From: Ceratothoa steindachneri
Taxonomy: Eukaryota; Arthropoda; Malacostraca; Isopoda; Cymothoidae
DNA: 64,000 nucleotides
Assembly (NCBI GenBank): GCA_963969495.1
Contig: OZ018318.1
Span: 97,493,413-97,557,412, forward strand
Direction: 5' to 3'
Position numbers and translations under genes: made by a program. The notes beneath the pieces are model-generated. The model saw nothing but the letters and a program-made list of their open reading frames with translations, was not told the origin of the DNA and did not search any database. This document shows, piece by piece, positions 34,190 through 44,461 of the stretch. Within the stretch, counting starts at the first letter, position 1, and each line of letters starts with the position of its first letter.

Positions 34190-34720
34190 TCATAATCAAT
34201 CAAAATTTTTAGTTCTTCAGACCGTTCGCTGAAAACACCTTTTCCCTCATATATTTCCTTCACTCCTTTATTATCATGCATTCTTAAATGACCTTACCAC
34301 CTTATATATGTACTTTCTCATACACAACGGCTTTCACTTATTTTCTTACCATTAAAATTTAACATTTCCATTCCTTCAATTCTTCATCAGTCTTTCCTTT
34401 TCAAAACTCTAGTTCTACTCACAATACTACCGATGTAATCATTATAAGGTCATACCTCTTACTAGTACATTCCATTTCAAAACAATTAGAATATCAAATG
34501 TCCTGATCGCTCATAACACTCTCCTATCATTTAAAACCGTTTGGTCACAATCTCTCTACTAAGTGCCACTTCCATTCATGATACACCCTAAATACTTAAA
34601 AGGCCGTAATTTTTCAAGACGTTAGCACGAAATCTAATAACACAGCTTACCCCACATTTACTTTCTCCTCGAACCTCTCCACTCCTTACGCACGTGCAAT
34701 TAAACCATATAATAAACATT
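34190..34720 (-). pseudogene. non-LTR reverse transcriptase C-terminal fragment
   Basis: Minus-strand reading: RLEKLRPFKYLGCIMNGSGT (about 34620-34560) is the KYLG block after the RT palm. Later come AIRTFDILIVLKWNVLV and YIRW.GHLRMHDNKGVKEIYE (about 34270), like the W.GHV.RM....VKKIYE tail of RTE/craniofacial-protein-2-like LINEs. Many stops. Palm motifs are not visible; the sequence up to 35460 may be an unreadable continuation. Confidence 0.5.
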
Positions 34721-34724
34721 TTCA

Positions 34725-36425
34725 AATCCTTTCACCTTTCACCCCCTAATACCCAATCATAAAAATAGCATGTTTATACTTTCTCGTATTCTCGTAATTT
34801 TTTATACATTTCACCTTCTCTGTTCTATTTAATAACATTTCACTTTGAATCCTTCATTCTTAGCGTCTTCTAATCAACACACCAGCCAATTCACCAAACA
34901 CAGCTCAAATCATGTTCTTACGAACAATATGTAATTATGTATATCATTGTGGTGGAAATTGCTTCTGCCCAAATATCCTTTTCTTTCAGTTTGTCCAAAA
35001 ACCTAAAAAGGCTCTTCCTTTTATCTTTCTAGGTGTACAAAATGGTACAGTTGCACATTCCTCATTTTACCCTCTATTTTTTCTTCATATTTCTCTAAGC
35101 CATTAGCTGGTATCAAACACTAACTCCATCGATGAATCGTCCCAAGGCATTCTAGAAACTTTCTTTCCCCACCAAAGTTCTTCTATTGCCATCAACTACC
35201 GCTACACAAATTCTGCCCTAAAAATTTCAAATTCACTGACATAATGCTCGAGCTCACGCATTATAAATACCATGCCACCCTCGAAAGAAAAGCTACCCAA
35301 TATGGATTCCTACTCTACGATTGATATCTTATCACCCTCGAATCACTTTCTTTTCTTTTACATTCATATTTGTCTAACCTAGCGAAATCATTTTCATATT
35401 CCATTCTTTAAAGCTATATCCCCTCATTCTTCTCTCCCTTAGCACATCTAGCATTTATTAGAAGAAAACACTTTCATTCCCGCCTGTTACTGGGATTTTG
35501 TAATTTGCTCTCAGAAAAGGGCTACTTCGTTTTCCAAAACCAAGACAATGATCCTGGCTTAGCCATATTTTATGACAAAAGTACAAGTCGGTATGGATAT
35601 TATTTTAGCCCTATATAATGAATCGTAGATTTACAGGTTAACAATTTTAAAAATAGATTACTTTGAGTTCGATTTTTCCCTCGATTTATATTAAAATTGT
35701 CATCCTGATTTCCAAAACAGTCATTTTTTTGGTACAACTTAGTTTCTGAAAACACACAATTTTATTGTTTTTTTTAAAGTAATAGAATGATCAGCTGATT
35801 GCTTTTATTTTTTATTATTTATTTCTTGCTAATCATAAGAGGTGCAAGAAAAAAGCTACATTAGCAATTTTATTAATTCATTTTATTAACACTTTGACCG
35901 GACCTCCTAAAAGAGCCACCATTAGCAGTCATAGGTTGTGTGCTGCTATATATTCGTGATTTCTATCGTATTTTGCAAAGAATGCTGCATAAAAGTCTTG
36001 ATTCAGGGAATTAGCAGACCGTATATAAGTTTTTATTTCTAAGCGTGTGACTATTAAACTTATTTGTTATTCACATATTTATTTCCATATTTTCACATCA
36101 TGTCTGCCTTTGCTATTTTTCGTCTTATGTGCCTAAGCGACCAGGCCTCCTTTTTTATATGTTTAGCATATTTGGCATAACTTGAAGTAAACTTTAGTGA
36201 TCAAACTAGTCTTAGGCCACTCACAACAAGGTGTGAAAACAGTGTGTCAGAGGTTTACAGATTTAGAGCAAGAGAAAACGTGATGTTTACATTTGTTCTA
36301 ACCATGATTTAGCGAGAGCTAAAAGATCATTGGAAAGAGTGTTACTCCTGTTTACTAAAAACTCCATGCTATTTCAAGAAAAACAAAAATATACTTCCTG
36401 AAGTGAGAACTATACTAAACTCACT
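34725..36425. other. stretch without recognised gene
   Basis: Up to about 35460 the plus strand is pyrimidine-rich and may be more of the decayed minus-strand LINE. Beyond that, AT-rich with no motif. Confidence 0.4.
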
Positions 36426-36429
36426 TTAA

Positions 36430-37070
36430 TTTAGCTGTGTTTGGAATAAAGAGAAATGAGAGATTACTGGTATAAATGTCTTTCACCAGTGCCTAATTCC
36501 GCTGAAATTACAGTGCCAGTTTTCGTTTGACTACCATCTCTTGAAGATCTGGATCATCATGAAGAACTAAATGAAACCAATGATACAGATTTTACAATTG
36601 AAGATGCCTCATATCGTAAAGGATTCGATCAGTATGAGTTGAATGACTTGATACGAGATTTGGGAATTCAATCTGCGACTCAACTTAATGATGACTGTTC
36701 CCTGATAGCTAAATGTGGAGATTAAAATGGGTCTTTCTAATAAATGGTGACAAACATGGAGACAAAGAGAGTCATTAAGTTGGTACAATATCTCAATCAC
36801 AATTGGATCATTAGTGTTGACGTTAAAATCTTATGCTATTTTCTTGGGAAGCAACACTTGTACAAGAAGCATCCCTTCTTTTTATGCATGAGGGACAGCA
36901 GTACTCGAGAGACTCATTGAATAGAAAGGAAGTGGCCTCCCAGATCTGACCCCAGAGCTGGTTATTCCTATATTCTACATGCGCCAATTCTTAACAGAAA
37001 TAAAATTAGATTCCCACTTCTGCCCAGAAAATGGGTAATTTGGGGATTCAGAGGACAAATGTTAGTAAAA
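36430..37070 (+). pseudogene. second copy of the SLKAVLLH-family gene, fragment
   Basis: The plus strand reads PSLEDLDHHEELNETNDTDF, YRKGFDQYELNDLIRDLGIQ and YLNHNWIISVDVKILCYFLG, then FFLCMRDSS and LNRNKIRF. These match the family blocks ELNDLIRDL, W.ICGDLK...LLG, FLC.WDSR and DRNKI.FP. The LNDLIRDL block is shared with the minus-strand copy at 25.3 kb (LNDVTRDLALLKES). Stops occur; the segment holding SLKAVLLH is deleted here. Confidence 0.6.
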
Positions 37071-37074
37071 AATA

Positions 37075-38330
37075 AGTGTTAGATCTAAATCAATGAAAGT
37101 TTATTCACCAGTGTTATGTAGATTCTAAAACCTAAGGTAGAGAGATATGCATTCGGAGATAGTAAATTGTTATATTTCAAAAGGTTTTGTATATTACTTT
37201 TTAAAGTTTAAAGATTTCTTATCGCTAATGGAAATTAACAAATGAACTATTTCATTTTAGAAGCAGTATTCTCCTTTGCATTCTGCACAAATTGGAATTA
37301 GCTTTATGCTCTTACTTCCTCGTCCACCCAGCAACAAATTTCCCTGAAATTCGAAGCTTTTGGGCTGTTCTTAGGTATGATTTGTATAGAAATATCGAGC
37401 TCACGCGGGAAAGCCACAAAGCATTTCATTTAGCACCAGCAAGCAATAAATGGAATTCTAAATTCGCCTTTCAGATCATGCACTCATAGATAGTTCTCAT
37501 TGAAATCTCCTTTTATGAATTAGTATTCACTTGCGATTAAGAGAAATGAACGCATCTGTGAAAGATGCTTTCTATAATAATGATAAGACTACTCGTTTCT
37601 ACATCGAGTTAATTGCTTAACGAGGATGTTGAGTGTCACCGGGCATGCCTGATGAAGTATGACGATGCTGACTATTAGTATGTTAACCACATATTTTATC
37701 ATGATGAAATAGGTCCCGATATTCATGTTTGAATATAGTCGTACCTTCAATTATATCCTTACTAGCTTGTTTTTCAAGCAATTTAATTCATTTATAAATG
37801 CCGTAAGCCTCTTCGTCTCTCCATACCAGTAACCTTTACCACCATTATAATTTCAAAAACCATTTATTATTATCGTTTTTAGATGAAATTAGGATGGCAA
37901 TGTCCTTAAGGGGATTAAGTTTGAGGTATAGGCACCCGGCAAATACTCAAAATTCCACGTAATATTAATAATCTAGAAAGGTTGCAATTAGAAGAAGAAT
38001 AGTAATATAATTTGGGGCCTTGTTGAATTTGCCTCATATAATTTAACCAAGAGGAAGAGGTAAATATCAGTGTAAATAAAATCAATAAACGTTGCGTTGA
38101 ATATGCAGTAGAAAAGAGAACATTTTCACAGAAATGGTAGCTTCTTTAATTATATTTTGACATCAGCTCAATATATAATGAATCTAAATGGGATATGCTG
38201 GTATATGAATGGAAATTAATTAATTAGTCGCATTGCATTATGAGTGCGTTCATCCTGTTAATTATTGTCTAAGTATAAGTATTTTAACTACTCAGGGAAA
38301 CACACTCAAATATATGTATGTATATATATT

Positions 38331-38362
<32 letters not shown>

Positions 38363-38420
38363 AATGGTAAACCACAATATTTGAATCAAAATTTTATTTA
38401 GAACTATCGAACGATCAGAC
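37075..38420. other. AT-rich stretch without recognised gene
   Basis: No motif in six frames. A short imperfect (TA)n tract lies at 38310-38355. Confidence 0.45.
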
Positions 38421-38422
38421 TA

Positions 38423-38446
38423 GTTTCGGCAAGATGCCATTTTCAA
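38423..38446 (-). ncRNA. hammerhead-like ribozyme motif 2
   Basis: The minus strand reads TTGAAAA (degenerate CUGANGA box), one T, helix II GGCA/TGCC around TCT, then GAAAC. It has the same layout, including the extra T, as the motif at 13143. It lies downstream of the PLE body at 40.4-41.5 kb on the same strand, consistent with PLE-associated hammerheads. The first box has lost its C and G8, so activity is unlikely. Confidence 0.4.
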
Positions 38447-38449
38447 CTA

Positions 38450-39340
38450 ATAATGAAGAAACTAGGCAAGGAACACAGTATATATAAGGTAAGACACATC
38501 CCAAACCAAATGAAACAGCAGGAAACAATCTTGTAAAAACTCGAGTGGATCTGGCGTGAATGACAAGCTAAACCAAATGAAATGGAACCGGAAACAATCT
38601 GGAGTGTTGCTAATTCCCGAGGCGCATTGCGTCCTGGGTCTTATAAATACGATTGGCGACTCTATTCGATATATATTTGTTAAATTTGTATTGTCTTCAG
38701 ATAAATTAAAATTATCCACTTTGGTATTGATGATGGATTCCGTAATTCTTCTCTCAATATAATTGTTTGATTTATAAATGATTTTTGCATGGTTAAAATA
38801 AATTCTATGGTCGTGCTTTTGCATATGCGTAAAAAGACTTGAAGAGTTCGTACACCTTCTGATATCAGCTAAATGTTCTTTACTTGTCTTATTAAAGTGG
38901 CCTGACTCTCTGATGTATATTACTTTGCAATTATATCATGGTATACTGTAAACTCCATCATCGAGATTGATTTGGCGAAGTCTAATCAAGGATTTTCGAA
39001 TGTTATTAGAATATATAAATGTAATATTTATGTTATTTCCGTTGCCATATGATTTTAAAGGAGCCAAGGCTGGAGCATATGGGAAACTAATACATTTTTT
39101 AAATCGTCCCTTCGTGGTGTGGAGGTGGCATAGATTTTTTCGTGCTTTCGAATGGCATTTATTTATGCGGTGAATCGGAAATGTAATTTTAATGAAATTG
39201 CAGATAAGGTTGTTAACTTCATCCTGAAAGAAGTTGGGTCGCACGTTCTACAGGCTCAAAGAAAGAGGGAATAAATAACAAATATATTAACGGATTTGTC
39301 ATGTAATGATAAAAAATGTATGTAAGCATTTGAATTTGTA
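38450..39340. other. stretch without recognised gene
   Basis: Open frames up to 120 codons on the minus strand show no motif. It may be PLE 3' untranslated sequence between the hammerhead-like motif and the Tc1 piece. Confidence 0.4.
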
Positions 39341-39344
39341 GGCA

Positions 39345-39622
39345 TTTCTCATTACATGGCAAATCTCTCCAGAGGTCTTCATTGGTTTCCTTTACTCTAG
39401 TTATGAAGAGAACATTGTCATTGTGATTGTTGTCTTTCGTTTTCTTCCACATTTTCCTTGTCGCACTATTGAATGTTCACCCGTGTCTTCAACTCTTTGT
39501 ACAATGTGGCCAACAATTGACCTTGCTATCTTGGTATCCTCAGAAATCCGTCTGATGCTAATAAAACCAGCATGTTTTCTAAGAGCTATAATACGTGCAC
39601 GCTTCTTGGGTGTGATATCCAT
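39345..39622 (-). pseudogene. Tc1-like transposase, N-terminal fragment
   Basis: Starts ATG at 39622 with MDITPKKRARIIALRKHAGF, then ISIRRISEDTKIARSIVGHI and IVRQGKCGRKRKTT: the paired helix-turn-helix region of Tc1 transposases including the GRP/GRKRKTT hinge. After a frameshift near 39435 it continues NDNVLFI...NEDLWRDL and then stops matching. The catalytic half is absent. Confidence 0.75.
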
Positions 39623-39890
39623 AATAAATTTATAGTCTATTAATGATTGGAAGGTAAATATTCCGGCAGAACCAAGTATACTAAGGAGCACGCTCCCATC
39701 AGTAATCATCCACTACAAGCTCTGGTGTAGCACTGTCGGGCTTAGTGTAGCTAGGTACAACAAAACAGTTTCCAGATGTTACCAGTACGCTATTGTGCAC
39801 GGAAAACAAATAAAAATCTCTCTTAGGGTGACAAAATTAAGAAATATGAAATAGTCCAAAGATTTGTTACTGTGCGAACTAATTCGCACA

Positions 39891-39893
<3 letters not shown>

Positions 39894-39962
<69 letters not shown>
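39894..39962. repeat. (CT)n(TA)n compound microsatellite
   Basis: About 40 bp of CT followed by about 30 bp of TA. Confidence 0.97.
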
Positions 39963-39966
<4 letters not shown>

Positions 39967-40035
39967 AAAAATCAGACAGGAAAATGAAAGACAGATTCCA
40001 AGTACTTTCAAACTTGTTCAGTTCATTGTCAAGGA
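39963..40035 (+). mobile_element. half copy of the foldback element of 2677-2813
   Basis: Directly after the TA run, the sequence TGCAAAAAATCAGACAGGAA and the next 50 bp match the left arm at 2677-2750, through TTGTTCAGTTCATTGTCAAGG. The right arm is missing. It shows that the foldback family is dispersed and repeatedly found at (TA)n edges. Confidence 0.7.
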
Positions 40036-40452
40036 ATAACGAAAATGTTTACAAAGCTAGTATTTTTTATGAATAACAACAGAGTAATGCCCCGCCCATG
40101 TACAACGAAAGGACACAAAATCTAAAAATATTATCAAGGACGGATATGAAGTATAAGACTAAATAGATAAGGTCTACTTCTACAAATTCGACTTGTGAGC
40201 GCAGAATGTAGAATTTGGTTACTAAACTAAACACATACACCCCTAATTGTGAATACATAAAAATAAACGAGAGAAACATAACTAAATTAATAAATCAAAG
40301 AGACAAGATTTAAAATGCACAATTTCGTTATAAATAAGCCTTTTAATAACAAAGTCCAGTTTGAAGAAACCGTGGGGGATATTAGGCGAGGCATTAATGA
40401 ATGAGTATTCGACAATATTTCTTTAAACCAAATCATCACATTTGTAAATAAA

Positions 40453-41520
40453 TTAAGCCGAATTCCAATTGATAGAGGGACTGTTTTCCGATAAATGGGC
40501 AAAGTAAGAACTACTGCATTCCCTCTTCCTAATATTGTATTTATGTTGCGTCAAGCGTACACTTAATGAATTACCGGTTTGGCCAAAGTATTGCTTAGGG
40601 CAAACTGAACAAACAACAGAATAACCCAACTTATATTATTGTTATTATTATGAATCAAGATTTTGGACATGGTAGACTGCTACTTGAATATGACAGAAAT
40701 ATTTAACTTATTCAAGAGATGGGGAAGCAATGTAAACGGTAAAACAAGGAAGTTCTTAAAATTGTATGTGGGAAGGATTTCAGTTCTTTTCAAGGATTTT
40801 TTTGGCCAAATCCTGGCATCCTGCCAAAACTTTTGAGGGTAACAAAGATTTTTCCCTATTTCAAAGATCTTGGAAATCTCAAGATCCAAGAATCCCGGAG
40901 AAATATTGAAATAAATACATACCGTTTGACTTTATCATTATGACCTGATTAAAAATAAATATAAGAACCGGCGTTGGTAGGCTTACGATAGACGGAAAAA
41001 TATATCCAGATGGAGTCCTATGAATAAGTAGATCGAAGAAAGAGATGACACCATCTTGTTTGAATTCAAGAGTAAATTTAATAAAGGGAACCAGAGAATT
41101 AAGTTCACTAAAAAAAACAGTAACATCCTTAGGAGATGATCACAAACAAATAATATCATCTATATATCGATAATGGGGGGGAGTAAGTTAGTTTTAAAAA
41201 ATTCCTTATATATATTAGAAATAACAGGGGATAAGCAATTTGCCATAGCCAAACCAAACTTTTGCAAGTAAAATTTACCATTAAAAGAAAACTTACATTT
41301 TTTAGTACACATTGAGATGAGTTCATTGAAAATATTAACTGGCAATGGAATATCAAAGTTAAGCAAGTGGAAAAGCTCGTTTATAGGCTCTTTCGTAAAA
41401 AGAAAATAAACATCGAAACTAACAAGGGAGATGTTATTAGAGTAAACGATGGAGTTAAGTTTTTTAATAAGATCGTAACTATTTTTAATATGAGAATTAG
41501 AAATGGATCTATGTGCCCCT
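40453..41520 (-). pseudogene. Penelope-like RT plus GIY-YIG endonuclease, 3' part
   Basis: Minus-strand order: ISNSHIKNSYDLIKKLN (about 41500), SLVSFDVYFLFTKEP (first catalytic Asp, about 41440), FNGKFYLQKFGLAMANCLSP (about 41290-41230), then IHRTPSG near 41010. MDLEISKIFEIGKNLCYPQK (40889) follows. A clean endonuclease block (40623-40455) has YSVVCSVCPKQYFGQTGNSL, RLTQHKYNIR and HLSENSPSINW. YFGQTG is the YIG half of GIY-YIG and SVVC stands where GIY is usual. The YVDD palm is not readable. Together RT and EN define a PLE of the SLPYLYGLIKTHK type. Several frameshifts. The 5' part is next to it in opposite orientation. Confidence 0.75.
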
Positions 41521-41539
41521 AGAAAAAAATCCTACGATC

Positions 41540-41790
41540 GAGGTTAATAGTGATTTCCACAAAAAAGTGAGTTCCCATCTTAAACATTTTCCCGATTTAA
41601 TTGCTAAATTTAAATCTAGAAATGCCATATTTATATGGTCTTATAAAAACTCATAAGCCTAATAACCCTATGCGCCCTGTTATTAGTTTTGTTGGCTCGG
41701 TTTCATATTCCTTATCTAAATGGCTCACTTCATACCTCAGTCATCTTGTTACTAACTGCAAGTTACGTGCAAAAGAGACTTTTTATTAAA
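41540..41790 (+). pseudogene. Penelope-like RT 5' segment, inverted
   Basis: The plus strand reads NSDFHKKVSSHLKHFPDLIA, then after a small indel MPYLYGLIKTHKPNNPMRPV, FVGSVSYSLSKWLTSYLSHL and a stop near 41789. This is the PLE segment that should directly precede the minus-strand part starting at 41520, but it lies in the opposite orientation and head to head with it. Confidence 0.75.
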
Positions 41791-41984
41791 AATATATGAT
41801 GGTCAAAATAATACGGAGAGGGTAATTCTATTATTTCTATCTTTGTTACCACCAAGTAATTTAGGGCAGCAAGTTACTTCCATAAATTCTTAGCTAATTT
41901 TAGTCATTACGTTGTCAGGTCCGAGTGCCACACATGCCTAAGAGACCCACTACACCCGCTTATATCTAGAAGCTTATCCTTAAT

Positions 41985-42360
41985 CTAAATAAAAATGATC
42001 ATCTCTCCATCAAAGCCATAGCAGAAAGGGTTTAACCCCCTAAAAGTGTCGTACATAATATTGTATCACATAACGATAGCACAGGCTCAAGTATCATTGG
42101 TATTTCTACTGTTAGGCCTAGGAAAGCCTCAAAGAGAGACAAGCAAGCCATCGTCCATATTCATTTCTCGATAAGTCATTGAAACTATGGGCATTAGTGT
42201 CTACATGATGGCACTATCACGTCACCTCACACCACCAGTCAAGGCATTGATCAGCCCCTAAGAACAAAAAAGGTAGAATTTTGCATGGAAAAAAGGCGTA
42301 TGACACCAAATTGTAAGATAGGTAGGCCAAGTGAAAAACCTACAAAAATGAATGTTCGGT
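41985..42360 (+). pseudogene. Tc1-like transposase, N-terminal fragment
   Basis: The plus strand reads SIKAIAERV, PPKSVVHNIVSHNDSTGSS, ISTVRPRKASKRDKQAIVH and, after shifts, KKVEFCMEKRR. These are the Tc1 blocks S...IA...G.SKSTVH.I, GRPRK.S.RDERAI and K.RMEFC. The catalytic Asp region is missing. Different family from the copy at 39.3-39.6 kb. Confidence 0.6.
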
Positions 42361-42374
42361 TCATCTTTTTAATC

Positions 42375-42815
42375 TTAAAATTGGGTACACACATTAATTA
42401 AAAAGATAATATGCCATGTAATATTTAGTGAACCAATATAAAATAGAGAAAAATACCTATATAACAACTGTGCTGATATGAGAAGCATTTGAGAGGCAAG
42501 CAAATAACTGGTGTCCCACGCAGCCACACATTCATACTCACGCAAATGAGCAGCTGCGAGACGAAAAGATACCAATTCTAGATATAAAAGGGAGCCGGGC
42601 AAATACAGGGTGATATATGCTTTAACGGGTTGAGTTGTTGTGAGATTGTGAAACGAAAAATTAACTATCGTATAAATTGATAGGCTTTGCCTGCCCGGTC
42701 TGAAAATGTGTACAGCTACTTTACTCTTGAAGGCACAAACCTCAGGTAACTTCGCCCAACAGTCAACGAAGAGACTAACAAATATACTTCCTATCATTAG
42801 CTCCTCCCCGCGCAT
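42375..42815 (-). other. 146-codon open frame of unknown status
   Basis: An ATG-started minus-strand frame (MRGEELMIGSIFVSLFVDCW) with hydrophobic stretches and no motif I recognise. Its start overlaps the 30-bp repeat at 42784-42813. It could be a chance frame; no promoter or splice evidence supports it. Confidence 0.15.
42784..42813. repeat. 30-bp direct repeat, left copy
   Basis: Begins ATACTTC and ends CTCCTCCCCGCGC. It is 29 of 30 identical to 44432-44461. The pair brackets about 1.6 kb holding the hairpin array. Confidence 0.9.
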
Positions 42816-43190
42816 TTATGTCGTAGAATTCCCCCCCTTTTTGTTCTATTCTAAGGGTGCTAAGAGTGTCTAATATATTGATATTATAAGAATATCTTAA
42901 AGAACAGAGCCGTTCTGAAACACCTAAGGATATAAAAGAAAAGCCTAGTAATTCACAAAATAAGAGAAACGAACATTAATCCCGAAATAAACTTATATTT
43001 TACCTTTATCAATTGAATACATAACATTTATACATTAACTACAGCAATACTCTGAATATTATCCTAAACAAGAATTAATTAAAATAGTTTACCCACAAAA
43101 TTTGGTTAATGTTTTCTCTACACACAACAATAATATAAGAATTAGGCTTACGGACTCATGTGGAGTTTAAAGGCCTCAGAAATGATATTT
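42816..43190. other. AT-rich stretch left of the hairpin array
   Basis: No gene or motif. It lies inside the pair of 30-bp repeats. Confidence 0.5.
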
Positions 43191-43199
43191 ACTCTCTAC

Positions 43200-44420
43200 G
43201 CGTGCCGCCGGCCAGATGTAGATGAGCGAGATCACACGGTTGTTTTGGCGAGGGTGGCAGCTGGTGGGTCCACACGTTCTTCCAGGAGGGGGGGCCTCAA
43301 GGACGAGAACCAATACGGTGCTTTATGCAACACCTAGGCAGTAGTGGTCTCTCTGGCGAGAGTGAGTCGAACTTGGTTCTTAAATCAAGTTAACTTGGAG
43401 TGCGGTGTGATCACCGAGTAACGAGCTCGAGGAGGAGCTTTTCTCCTTCGTTACTTATTTCCTTATGGACGAGGACTGAACTCGGGGAGGGTCTTCTTCA
43501 AGGGCGAGGATAACGGAGGGGGGTTTCTCCGGCGAAAATAAGTTACTTAAAGTTCAAGTTGATAACCGGGAACTAGCTCGAGGATGAGCTTTTTCTTAGT
43601 TCCAGTCTTCTTCAAGGGCGAGTATAACGGAGGGGGATTTCTCTGGCGAGAATAATTTGAACTTGGTTCCTTACCAAGTTAACTTAGGAGTTCAGTATGG
43701 CCACCGAGTAACGGGCTCAAGGGGGAAGCCTTTTCCTTCTTCTTTTCTTAATTCCTCAAAGACGAGGAATACCCCTGGTGTTTAAGGTGCACCAGGATAT
43801 GAGGAGTCTCTCTGGCGAAAGTAAGTTAAACCTCCCAAAGTTAACTTATCGTTTGGTTTGATAACCAAGGACTTCGCTCGAGGATGAGCTTCTTCTTAGC
43901 CCCTTAAGGTAGGTAGCCCTGCCTCTCTTTCAGGGTACTTCTTGGTCTGGCGAGTCAAGTTCACTACCTCTCCAGTCTCGGTAGTTCGGTTTGATCCGAA
44001 GACTTCGTCACCTAGAGACTGACGTATACTACAACGATTTTCCTCAGAGTTCCTCATTTATACCTCGTATACCCCGTCATTCCACTGGGGAAGTGGTAAG
44101 GGGGGGGGATGGGCTTGAGGACGGCCCCAGGAGAGTTCTTTTGGCCAACGGTTTTTCCCATGGAGTCAAACATCGGCTCCTCGTTAGCCTTCGAGATTGG
44201 GAGAAACACGTCTCCAATTTCTTATTTGACGTGAAACTGGATCTCACTCTCCTGGGGGAGATCTTATATTTTGACCTTTAGGGTCTTTCATGGAACCGAG
44301 TTGTGCCACACTGCGGTTAAGCACTGAACCCACCGATGCCTTTGACGGATGTCTTTTCGTGCGGTACCTGACTTGTGACTGCACCAAGAGTGATCGGGGG
44401 GGGGGGGGGGGGGAGTGACC
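43200..44420. other. structured hairpin-module array of unknown function
   Basis: At least five related modules follow one another (starting near 43349, 43524, 43639, 43808 and 43941). H1 is a short stem with tetraloop YGGC: CTCTC/GAGAG at 43349-43362, TTCTC/GAGAA at 43639-43652. H2 is AACTTGGTT/AATCAAGTT (43370-43391) or AACTTGG/CCAAGTT (43660-43680). H3 is GGTG-TGAT-CACC (43404-43415), GGTT-TGAT-AACC (43855-43866) or TTCGG/CCGAA around TTTGAT. H4 is a two-tier stem, outer GTAACGA/TCGTTAC (43418-43454) or GGAACTA/TAGTTCC (43569-43603), inner GCTC/GAGC around GAGGAK. Extra 7-bp perfect stems lie at 43751-43770 and 43774-43796. The part after 44000 also forms stems and includes G runs, the longest 18 G at 44396-44413. 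No convincing ORF; GC is higher than around. It could be a structured RNA, a retroelement leader or a replication/packaging region; I do not recognise it. Confidence 0.6.
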
Positions 44421-44431
44421 ATTTCTCTACA

Positions 44432-44461
44432 ATACTTCTTATCATTAGCTCCTCCCCGCGC
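44432..44461. repeat. 30-bp direct repeat, right copy
   Basis: Partner of 42784-42813 with one C/T difference. Confidence 0.9.

Noticed and set aside
43991..44281. 96-codon plus-strand frame in the hairpin array
   Set aside because: It has no ATG start at its beginning and no recognised motif, and it lies in sequence better explained by stems.
43200..44420. Hammerhead or CRISPR-like explanation of the hairpin array
   Set aside because: No CUGANGA/GAAA core is present and the modules are unevenly spaced (about 110-175 bp) and diverged, unlike CRISPR repeats.
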